Part shown: positions 32,191-41,453 of the stretch, in pieces
Numbering within the stretch: the stretch's first letter is position 1
Layout of the letters: the number at the start of each line of letters is the position of its first letter
Notes under the pieces: model-generated
Databases searched by the model: none
Seen by the model: only the letters and a program-made list of their open reading frames with translations
Told to the model about the DNA's origin: nothing
Assembly: GCA_964036045.1 (NCBI GenBank)
Contig: OZ038384.1
Span: 23,551,000-23,614,999, forward strand
Direction: 5' to 3'
DNA from: Eutreptiella sp. 'Long Island Sound 2002'
Lineage: Eukaryota; Euglenozoa; Euglenophyceae; Eutreptiales; Eutreptiaceae
Length of the DNA stretch: 64,000 nt
Position numbers and translations under genes: made by a program

Positions 32191-33600
32191 GATTTAATTA
32201 AGAATTGACTCTGATGTGATGTCGTGTGCTGTGAGTCGGTATGCTGCGATGGGCTGCACGCAAGACTAAGACGGTACGTTGCTTGCAACTTGAGACCACA
32301 GCTTTATGCAGTGCGTCCACTGTCATGCCATCAGGGTCAGCGGTTCACCCCAGTGCCTGCCTCTTTAGTCCATCCACTCCCCAGAAAACACTGAGATGTA
32401 GAGAATTCTTTGTGCGTTGAGTGCACATACGGCACAGCACTGGTACCAAGCAGCAAAGCTACTACTGGACAAACTACAAATTACCTGAAGAGTTAAATCT
32501 GATACCATAGATTTGCAACAACTGATGCCATGGTTTGCTGCCATAATGCTGCAGCAGGAGCGTAATTTGGATACAGCTGATTAGGATACAAAGGGCCAAA
32601 GCTGCTGGTGTGGATTGCTTCATCGAAATGAAACAAAAAATGACTATTTGCACTCAACAACAATGCCTCAGAAGAAAATGAGAGAAGCACGTCAATGCGG
32701 AAAACATAGAAGGCTTGACTGCGGCGAAACAACAAATCGCACACGCCACACGGCGTCAGGATACACACATACAGAGATGCATGGTGTTCTGACGACATCT
32801 ATGTATACCATACTCGACCACCAAGCATCTTGTTGCCACCGCCGATGTCACCAATCGCACCGTTGAGCATGCTGGCGCCATTACAATAAACACCATCATT
32901 AACATCAGCTACCACAGCACCATGTGTGCCACCCAGATTGGCATCCATTCCACCAATCGTATTTCCACCTGCACCAACACCTATATATAGGTGCCTGCAA
33001 TTGGTGTTTGTGACAATTCAATACAGGCTTTGTGTCGTTTGAAACTCAATGCATAACGTGTGCCAAATTTCTGGACACTGAAAGTTTACGATTTGGATGA
33101 GGATCAGCAGGAAGGCCGGCTTCAAATCAGACGAAGCAATTCAAGTAGGATAGGGGGAAGTTTGAACAGCGAATCTAGAAACCGAACAAAACAAAAGAGA
33201 AATCAGACGATCTTCTTATTGCCTCTGCTCGCTGCCGGTTTGCTGCCCAGTGCTTAGGGGGCTCAAGTTGCATGGTGAAAATGTGCCCAAAACTGCCTCT
33301 CTATGGCACTGCGAAAAAATAGTCCTTTTGGGGGGGACGTAAAACACAAGAACCAAGAATCCCGTGAAAAGCAATTAACTGGTCCATTTTCCTTTATTTT
33401 CAACAAAACCGACTGCCCGGGAAAATGATTTATTTCCAGAATAAGGGAGTTCTTTTTTTGGAAAATCACAACTTTTTGTTTCCTATACCACTTATGCTTT
33501 GCAATGAAAACACCCATGAGCTTTCAATCTTTTGGAAAACCAGTTTTCGAAGACGCTTTTCCACGCTGCACAACAAGAAGCGTTTTTTGGTACCCCTTCT
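32191..33600. other. AT-rich stretch, no gene; one 16-bp palindrome
   Basis: Only short open frames are present. A perfect palindrome, CACCTATATATAGGTG, lies at 32978-32993 and is flanked by CACCAA and TTGGTG as a weaker outer inverted pair. No other structure was noticed. Confidence 0.4.
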
Positions 33601-33620
33601 TTGCGCGAGGCCTCGAGCAA
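33601..33620. repeat. imperfect copy of the intron palindrome (downstream)
   Basis: TTGCGCGAGGCCTCGAGCAA, one mismatch from the intronic palindrome with its TT/AA extension. It lies about 115 nt beyond the stop codon of the spliced gene. Confidence 0.8.
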
Positions 33621-33690
33621 ACACCAACACAACAGCGCAATAAAATGCATCACAGAGAAAAAAGGTAAAGGTCGTCGAAGAGGAATGCAT

Positions 33691-33708
33691 AGCGCGAGCC
33701 CTCGCGCA
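33691..33708. repeat. imperfect copy of the intron palindrome (3' UTR)
   Basis: AGCGCGAGCCCTCGCGCA, two mismatches from the consensus palindrome, 26 nt after the stop codon of the spliced gene. Confidence 0.75.
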
Positions 33709-33733
33709 TAATATATCAGAACAAGCGAAGAAA

Positions 33734-35683
33734 TTACTTTTTCTTCGGAACAGTTTGCATCCTAGAACCCAATGGCTTAGCAACGGACGTCTTACCCTTA
33801 GGCGGTGGCTTTGCGGGCTCGCTTCTTGGTTGGGACTGACGGGCTGGCTGCTTGAATGGAGCTCGGGCCCCGGTTTCCTCGGACCTCGGCTTCGCTGCCA
33901 CTTTCTTCGCTGCCTTGCCCTCGGAGACCTGCGCTTCCTCCTCCTCTTCTTCTTCGCTCTCCTCCTCTTCATCCCCATCGCTTTTGTCAGATTCTGCACC
34001 GGTAACCGACTTCGCTGCCTGAGGCTTGGAGGCAGTCTTCTTCCTCTTGGGGGCTGGTTCCCCAACAGTAGACTTCCGCTTTGCAGGGACCAGTGCTTCT
34101 GCAGCTTGACCTTTCTCAACAGTCTCTTCCTCATTCAGCGACAACGCATCAGAACCCACCTTGTCATCGCGAACCATAAGGCGAATACCACGGTTTGACC
34201 AGTTGGCCTGCTGGTCCCAATCACCAGACGCGTCCAGTTTCGACCCTTGTGTCAATACGTGGTTCAACTGAGTCTGCACTCTGATGACCCAATCGGAGGG
34301 ATTGTCGGAGGTAACACCAAGAAGGTACATGCGAGAATCGGGCTCGATGGACCCGATCTTGCACACCAGATCCGGCTGATGATCAATGAACACAAACGCA
34401 GGCTTGAAGCTCTTATCCTGCTTCAGGTAAAAGGGGTGAGTGTCCAAATACCACATAACCGTCGTTATCGGAAGGTGACCGCCAAAGTCAACAGGATCCA
34501 TCTCCTCTACTTGAGTAGGTCCAAACGTCAGATAATTTGGTATCTGTAATGAGGGAGAAGTTATTGCGCGAGGCCTCGCGCAAAGAGCGGACGTAATGAG
34601 GGAATTATACCTTTCTCGACCAGCTATCCGGTGACAAAATCAGCAACCAGCGAACGTCAAACGTCGTAAGATCCCCTGCAGGCTTCGGTTTGACTGGCCA
34701 ACTGAAGATGGGAACACGCAACATGTTATCCAAGCGCGGCGCGTTGAAATCATCGTTGAGACGCCTATCTGTTTCCGTCTCCAGCACGTTGAACATGTTG
34801 TCAACAACAGTTTGGGAGCCGCAGATAAGCGTATCGGCACGCGCCATCTCTTCATACAGCCAGGCTGGGCACATCATCTCAGGAGCAAGATGTTCAAATA
34901 TGTCGCCGTTGATGACAATCAGGTTCTTGTCAATCTCAATAAACCGCCTCGGGGGATCGTGGGTCAACGCTGCAATTCGGGTCGCCTTAACTGTGATGGT
35001 TTGACTTGACAGTGATGGATCCTGCTGTTCCACTGTCTTGAAGTCACCAGTAACGCCAGCACGTGGGGGGACCAGACGGCTCCTGGTAGGCCCTTGACCC
35101 AGGAGTTTTTGGACGTTGAAGATTTCCAGGGAGGCGGGTTTGCCGTTCTCTGTCACCTGCCACAGTGGTGCGCGAATCATGGATTTCCATGCCGGCCATG
35201 GACCGCGACTTTTGCCTTCAGGTTCCCGCCAATAGCCCCACGTACCAAGAGTCCTCTTCAGGGCAGGCCTTGCAAGTGCAGCAACCTCTTTGCGGGTCCG
35301 CATGTCTTTGGCTAAAGAACAGAAATGGAGAAAGTGCGGCGCACCGATGCAGAAACCGAACCCACGTCTCGTCGATGGTACACACCTTTCTCAGCTCAAA
35401 CGTACTGGCCTTTGTGCGGGTGGTCCAGACGCATTGAGACCCACTGCTCAAGGATGATGTCGTCAAACAAATTCTGCAAGGATTTAAGGGTTGTTTTTTC
35501 TTCCTGCATCACTTCTGCTACTTTGTTGTAGAACTCCGTCAACAGGATCCCGTCCAGTTTTTTCAGCGCGTTCTTCGTGACTTTCTCCCCTTTGTTGTGG
35601 AACTTCTGAAGACCTTTCACAGCTTCCTGACCAGCATAGTAGGCAAACGTCATAAAATCTTTCAACAATTTATACATTTTGTC
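33734..35683 (-). CDS. spliced host-type gene, unknown nuclear-like protein
   Basis: The only cellular-looking gene here. The ATG at 35677 lies 6 nt inside an exon (35683). The first ORF (35677-35396) is Lys-rich and helical. The next (35303-34611) continues through a precise 67-nt GT-AG intron (34544-34610, phase 0, no stop) into 34543-33734. The final ~130 residues form a basic/acidic tail (KRKSTVGEPAPKRKK, SDGDEEEESEEEEEEEAQ, PKKK), suggesting a nuclear or chromatin protein. The link between the first and second ORFs is uncertain. A donor at 35385 with an acceptor at 35312 keeps frame but leaves one TGA (35398-35396); a donor at 35405 with an acceptor at 35269 avoids the TGA. The protein family is not recognised. 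Codon use is less GC-biased than in the neighbouring elements. Confidence 0.7.
34544..34610 (-). other. 67-nt GT-AG intron with the same palindrome
   Basis: Donor AAAG|GTATAATTCC, acceptor CCCTCATTACAG|ATACC. Splicing joins two open frames in phase 0. It contains TGCGCGAGGCCTCGCGCA at 34565-34582. It also shares CGCTCTT just 5' of the palindrome with the 5' UTR intron. Confidence 0.85.
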
Positions 35684-35743
35684 CTGAAAGTGACAACATT
35701 ATGCGCGAGGCCTCGCGCAACGAAGAGCGATTAATGAACATAC
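35684..35743 (-). other. 60-nt GT-AG intron with palindrome (5' UTR)
   Basis: Starts GTATGTTCATT and ends GTCACTTTCAG on the minus strand. The downstream exon begins 6 nt before the first ATG. In-frame upstream sequence runs into TAG without an ATG, so this intron lies in the 5' UTR. It contains TGCGCGAGGCCTCGCGCA at 35702-35719. Confidence 0.75.
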
Positions 35744-35945
35744 GAATTGACAGTGCGCCGTTTTCTCTCGCTGTAGCGCCTAATCCACATAAAATATTGC
35801 CTCCTTGGTGCACGTCTTCCTCTCTACCTTTATCACGGCAGTGCTTTGCTTTACTTGTTTACTTTCAGCGCACAATGCGACACGCTAAGAAACTGGCAAA
35901 GAACTGCTGCTGCAGCACCGGGGGGGAAAAACCTCTCTCAATGAG

Positions 35946-37408
35946 TCATCCCTGGGCCCCAAGAAGGCAATCAATTTCTCCTATGACAACAGGGGGAGTG
36001 ACTACGGCGCCGAGGCCGCTGATCCCTTCTAGGTCGGTGCCCTGCGTAGCCAGCTCGACGATCTGGCGCACGCTCTGTTCGCGTCCATGGGCAGCGCCCC
36101 CGCGGGCACCTGGACGGTCCTGGATGCCAAGAGGTGGCACCCGCTGGGCAAGGCCCTGGGGTGTCCTCGCCATGTGCATCTCCTCGTGTGGTTTGGCATG
36201 TGACCGAAGGCACGCCGGTCCCACCTACGGTTGATTCACCGCATCTGCCATCTCCTGGACAAGTTTAACAACACGCCGCTACCGAAGGCGGTGGTCGGGC
36301 TGGTTCAACGAGTGGCAAGGAAGTACCACTGGGCCGGGATGACCGTTTCGTCCTCGCTGTCCACAGTGGCGTATGCCCTGCGTGACCTCCAGTGCTACGT
36401 ACCGTCCTACAATGGCGCCGTCATCAACGTTCGGACAGACCCATATTTCCGCTGGGCGGTGTCCCGTGCGACACGCAAGGCACGTGTCACCACATTACGC
36501 CCACAGTAACTGGCCTCTCTCAGCTACACCGACTTTGACGTGCTCGAGGCCCAGTTACGGCATAGCGATGCCTGGCACCTGCTGCGACTCGCTTGGCCCC
36601 TGGCAGCCCGCGTCAGCGACACACGCCATCTCAACCCGGAGAACCTGCGCATCGCGGACACCACTGGTGCGCATTGTAACGTCGCGGTCGAGTCCCCGTG
36701 CACAGAGGGTAAGGGTGCATTCTTTTGGGGGCCGTACACCATTCAAAGTACTATCCCTGCCGCCGTGGCCAAGCAGCTGAAGGCGTTCTTCCACAAGATG
36801 CCACAGGCGGCACGGCGGGCTTCCCTGCATCGGGACCTGGGCAATCGCCCTATCGCGCCTTGTCCCAGACTGCCCAGCGTGAGCTGTCAGTGGCCTTGGC
36901 CAGTTTCCCTGATCACAGCTGCCGCAGCATACGCTGTAGGGCCTTGGTCTGCAACGCTAGGGCTGTGGCTACTGACGCCGAGCTCCAGTTGCTGTCCGGT
37001 CACAAGCGCCGGGATACCTTCCTCCGTTACCTCGGCAGGGCCCATGAGAGCACCGAAGCAGCTGGCGTAGCCACCTCCAGGGCAACCAAGCTCTTGCGGG
37101 CAGTCACCCCGACAGGCAGGGATGTCGCCACCCTGATGAAGATGGGACGCTCGTTGGGGATCAGCGGGGAGCGCGGACGTCGTGTGCGGGGCCCACAGTT
37201 TCTGTTCCCCTGGCAGGTGCCGCCGTTGTCTGAGTTAGGGCTGACAGATGACTATGATGGAACCAAGGATGCGATCAAGGACTGGACCCTCCATGCCCAT
37301 GGTGTCTCTACGCTCCACCTGCCGGCAGTGCACGCCTCCATCCAGTCTGATTACCTCCTAACAGCCTTTGACGGTGCTGTCACTCTGTTACAGAGCGCCG
37401 AGTCCTAA
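35946..37408 (+). pseudogene. tyrosine recombinase of a DIRS/VIPER-like element
   Basis: The N-terminal part reads through TAG (about 36030), TGA (about 36203) and a frame change into 36231-36509, a core-binding-like region (LVQRVARKYHWAGMTVSSSL). After an in-frame TAA (36507-36509) the catalytic domain follows: Arg in PLAARVSDTRHL (36609-36611). A frameshift near 36840 leads to DHSCRSIR with His (36914) and Arg (36923), then SGHKRRDTFLRYL with His (37001) and nucleophile Tyr (37028-37030). All R-H-x-x-R-H-Y positions are therefore present although the frame is broken. Such recombinases integrate circular cDNA of DIRS-type retrotransposons. The RT frame follows directly, which is the order reported for VIPER, not for DIRS-1. 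Confidence 0.75.
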
Positions 37409-39011
37409 GGGATCGCCGATTGCCCACTCCTCGCTGCATCGCAGGTGCCCGTCTCCAGGGGGACACAACAGCATTTGACCCCGCTCCTGGAGATGGGAAA
37501 AATACGACCCCTGGGGCCAGGAGATTCGCTCCGGTGTGTGTGGCTTCACCGTGCCCCAGCCGACCAAGAGACGCTCGCGGCCCGTCGTTGAGACCCTCTA
37601 CGATCCCTTCTTCCAGCAGTCGCCTGTTCCCCCGGTACCCTACCCCTACCGCGTTGAGCGCGGCCGTTGCATTTCGGCTTACACATACCAGCTGGAGCTC
37701 CACCACTTCGCCTGGCTCGACCAGGTTCCCTTGCTGGGCGTGGGCAGCTACCATGTAGTGCGCTCCGCCATGCGATTCCAGTTGGAAGGTGCGGAGCATG
37801 AGTTGTTTTGTCTGGAGCGCCTCCCCATGGGTACCACGCAATCTTGCGGGATCGTTAACACAGCCACATTAACGCTCATGGAGCCCATCATCGGGAGGGA
37901 TGGGGTGTTCATTTCCTCCATGGTTGAAAATGTCATCATCTGCTCAAACGACCCGGACCGTTTTGTTGAGGCCATACAACTTTACCTGATGCGTGCAGAG
38001 CGGTGTTCCTCTGATCTGAACGACATCGAGGATGCAGGCGGCAAGGTTCCCTTGCCCTCCGATTAAGAGGATCTTCTGCGCCTGGGCGCACAAGTCGGCT
38101 CCAGGCCGGCTGCCTTCTTGGAGGAGGACTGTGTGGGCCACCAGGTGCGGATTCAGCCGCGCAAAGTCGCCAAGCTGATGGCTGAATTTGCGCAGAAGCG
38201 GGATGCGTGCGAAGACCCCCAGGTCGTGCTGACATGCCGTCAACTGGCCTCCTTTGTGGGGCTGTGCTCGTGGATGGCGAACACCCTCAACGTCTCGCTG
38301 CGGGAGCATTGGGACGTACTTTGCTTCCTCTTCCGTGTGGCCCAGCAGGTCGGTAGCTGTGATATGTAGTTCCCCATCACGCCCCGTGTCCTTGACGTTT
38401 CGACCCCAGTGTTCACAGTTTGGGCCAGCAACCAGCCCGTTGTACTGCACTACCCGCCCTTACCTTCTCTGATGGGGGACCAGTACGCAGCGTTGGCCAT
38501 CGTGGACGCCAGCAGCACGGGGTATGGGGCGTATATCCGCTTTACAGATGGTTGCATCTTTGAGATCATCGGAGGTTGGCATGGTGACCTGCGACACTCG
38601 GCGTGGGCTGCGCGTGTTCCGGGGCTCAAGATCGTGGAGTGGCTTCAGGGGCGCCTGCCGCAGGGCGCTCGTATTGTGGTGTTAACTGACCACAGCGCCA
38701 TGTGTCATGGTCAGCTTCGGTCCGGTCCCGCCCCGGGCGGGTTTTCCCTGGCCTACCACCTGATTGCCTTTTTGAGGACCATGTACTCCTTCAGCGCTGA
38801 TGCCGCTGCGTTTCAAATCCACGGCCCCGAAAACGTTGCCAACGCTCCCTCGTGCGCTGCCCGCTTGGGCAGCGGGCAGCTTGTTAGGGAAGTTTTTTTC
38901 ACATGCAATTTCCCTTGCTGGCTGCCTATTTCCTTCCGTTTCTGCAGCTCAGAGCGTGCCCCTGGTGGTATGTCTAAGTGCATGGCACCTGTGGGCAGGC
39001 TTGGTCTGTGA
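37409..39011 (+). pseudogene. reverse transcriptase-RNase H of the DIRS/VIPER-like element
   Basis: One plus-strand frame with in-frame stops TAA (38064-38066) and TAG (38367-38369). RT: EKYDPWGQEI, TKRRSRPVVET, a motif A-like QLELHHFAWLDQV (37690-37725) with Glu where Asp is expected, LERLPMGTTQS (about 37815), and the YxDD position reading SMVENVIICS (37914-37943). RNase H: AIVDASSTGYGAY (Asp near 38505), VLTDHSAMCHG (Asp near 38690), and FQIHGPENVANAP near 38815, where the final Asp is not conserved. The frame would be inactive. It lies immediately after the recombinase stop at 37408. No terminal repeats of the element were identified. Confidence 0.72.
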
Positions 39012-39067
39012 ACCTCTCGGTGCCTGAGGGTTGGTTGCTGTTTTATTTAACATTAGCGTATCTCTGA

Positions 39068-39177
39068 GGGGGGGGTTCATACGCCACTTTTGTACCGATG
39101 GGAATGGTTTCCGAAGTCCAGCCTTTTTGGTGTATTGTCTGCCTGTTAGATTTGGCTGCTGCATTGCAACAGCTTAT
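39068..39177. repeat. dispersed repeat HR, left flank of GC-1
   Basis: About 110 bases matching 49456-49550: GTTCATACGCCACTTT, TCGATGGGAATGGTTTCCGA (one mismatch here), and TTGGTGTATTGTCTG. It continues into CAACAGCTTATAGG, which matches HR at 3.94 kb, and is then interrupted by GC-1. Confidence 0.8.
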
Positions 39178-39188
39178 AGGTTTTTATA

Positions 39189-39204
39189 GATAGGTAGGTA
39201 GGTC
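39189..39204. repeat. (TAGG)n terminal tract of GC-1
   Basis: ATAGGTAGGTAGGT immediately after the left TSD. The empty site has no TAGG repeat. It is the same tetranucleotide as at the ends of both GC-2 copies. Confidence 0.75.
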
Positions 39205-39660
39205 ATCTCGGGACTTGCGCTGCCCCGCAGGGGGGTCCTGCCAAGGGGCTTTTGCTCACCCACCCACGGCCGTACTGCACGTACCCCCACAAAGCGGCTC
39301 CCCCACATGGGGGAAGGGCGCGGACGCCGCGAGCAGTACCCTACAGCTGGTTCTGCCCAGAGAGGTAACATATGTTTGAACAAAGTCTCACATTCCTCTC
39401 CTTCAGGCGGATGACACGTCGGGGAGGGTCCCATTGCACACCCTCATCAACCTCCGAATTCTGGGGCCCAGGGGCCGGGAGCCAGGCCAAAGGCCCTGTC
39501 CTGCAGGCACCTCCGTCTGGGTTGGTTTTCAGTAGGCGTGAGGCGACTTGAAGAAGCACGTGCTACGGGACTCGCATGCCGTGGCGCACTCTCACGCCTC
39601 CTGACTCGGTTGAGGTTGCGCTCTCCCGGGGGGCCGGGAGTTCGAAGCAGGTCGTTGTGG
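39205..39660. other. GC-1 3'-terminal region, no gene
   Basis: About 450 bases between the terminal tract and the 365-bp repeats. No convincing coding frame; probably the distal 3' UTR. Confidence 0.4.
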
Positions 39661-39689
39661 TTGGTTGGTTGGTGGTATAATGGTTCGGT

Positions 39690-40425
39690 GTAGTTTGTGA
39701 ATGTTGGCTGGTCGGCTGCGTGATGGTAGAGTCACCATGTTCTGTTTTGTTCGTGGGTGTGGTCGTCGGCGGGCGTGGCGCATCATGGCGTGGCCAATCT
39801 GCCGGACGCCGTTCCTGTTTCCACCCGTGCACTCCTGGCTGGTTTGTTGTTGGCCGGCTTGCGTGTGGTCTGTTTACGGTCAGGTCGCGTCTGCAGCTGC
39901 GGTGTGGTTGGTGCGCGGCTGTCTTGGCCGCCTCATGGTTGGCTTGGTTGGCGTGGGTTTCGTCGCGCTGCTGCCGGTGGTCGTATAGCCGAATGCTGTT
40001 TGTGTAGCCGGCACATCCGTTTCGGTGCTGGTTAGCTGTGTCTGGGTTTGTCCAGGTGTAGTGTAGCGTACTTTGTTAACGCTGGTCGGTCGGGTTCGTA
40101 ATGACAGATTTGTGGTGTTCTGTTGTGTTCGTGGGTACGGCAGCTGGCGGGCGTGGCGCACCACAGTGTTGCCAGCCTGAGAGTGTGTTGACGTTGTGAC
40201 CCATGCCAGCCTGGCTAGTTTGGTGTTGGCCGGCTTGCGTGTGGTCTGTTTCTGGTCATGTCGTGGCTGCTGCAGTGGTTTTGTTGGTGCATCGTTGTCT
40301 TAGCCGCCCCTTGGTCGGCCCCTTTTGGCGTCGGTTCCTTGGCCCTGCAGCGGGCGCTTGCGCGGTCGGATGTTGTAGTTGTCATACCTGTTTCGGTGTT
40401 GGTTGGTAATGTTCCAGTTGCGTTG
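39690..40425. repeat. ~365-bp tandem duplication in GC-1 3' region
   Basis: Two imperfect copies, about 39690-40055 and 40056-40425. Shared blocks include TTCTGTT(T/G)TGTTCGTGGGT, CGGGCGTGGCGCA, TGGCCGGCTTGCGTGTGGTC and (C/T)CGTTTCGGTG(C/T)TGGTT. It lies beyond the last protein-coding segment, so probably in the 3' UTR. Confidence 0.75.
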
Positions 40426-41453
40426 GGCCGGCATGGTACATTTTGACTGTGCGCCGCCCCCCCATCTTGGGGGAGAAAAGTAGCGACAGTTGGTATGACC
40501 GCTGAGAAAAGTTTCCGAATTCGGTACGACCTGCCCTGTCCCGCCCTGGAGGCACCGTTACACACACCACCCATCATCTGGTATTTGGCAGTACCCTTCG
40601 GCCGTCCTTTCAGCTTCGCCTGTGCTATTCATATGTACACCCCTGTCGGTGGCAAGGCCCCTTCAATCCCCCTTGGTGCATCCCCGTGCTCTCCATGGGA
40701 GCCCCAGGGTGCTGCTCCGGCTCGGTGGTGCCCTGCTTGTGCTCATGTCTGCCTGTCCGTCGTGTGCCGTATCGCGCCGTGTCTCGCGGGTTATGTGGCT
40801 GGCGTGTTGGTGCCGCAGTGCGGTGTCTGGCGGTTGGGGTAGTGCGGCTCTTGCTCTGTTGTCGGGGCGTTCTGTCAGGTGCGGCGGGCTGGGCTCGGCG
40901 TAACACTCCCATATTCGCCGGCTTGAGCTGGCGGGCCCGCGGGTCCCGTGTGGCGAGCCCGTGGCCCCTTGTGTGCCCCTGGTGGGGGTCCGGAGGAAAG
41001 GAATACTGGTCAGTGTCGAAGCCCCCCTCTCGCTCCTTGATGCTGTAAACATACTGGGCTGCGGGGAATGTATCCCTCGCACCATTCTCAGAGGTTACAT
41101 GTGCTGAATCCGCCCCAGCGTCCCAGGCATTTAACTCTCCTGGAGGAGGTGCGCGCCGGTCCCAGCGGCGCACGTATCCCTTGATTCTCGCCTTGGAAGG
41201 TAACGTTCTTGACGACTTTTTGATAACATTACCGTGGTCATCGGTCTGGCCGTGGGTCTCGCGTGTTTTGCTGGCCCCTTGGCCCGGTCCATCGTGTGTC
41301 CGGCTTGCGGGAGAGGAGGGTTAGGTGGAAGGACAGGTCCGTGTTGGGCCCCGTCCCTATCTCTGTCGTGGGCGGGTTGCGGGGGTCCGGGGATCGTGTC
41401 CCCCGCCCGGGGGATGTTGGAGGAATTCATTGGGTCTTTGTTTGTGTTCGACA

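Noticed and set aside
33466-34134. 222-codon minus frame overlapping the spliced gene
   Set aside because: It is an alternate-frame shadow of the Lys/Glu-rich tail and runs into the 3' UTR.
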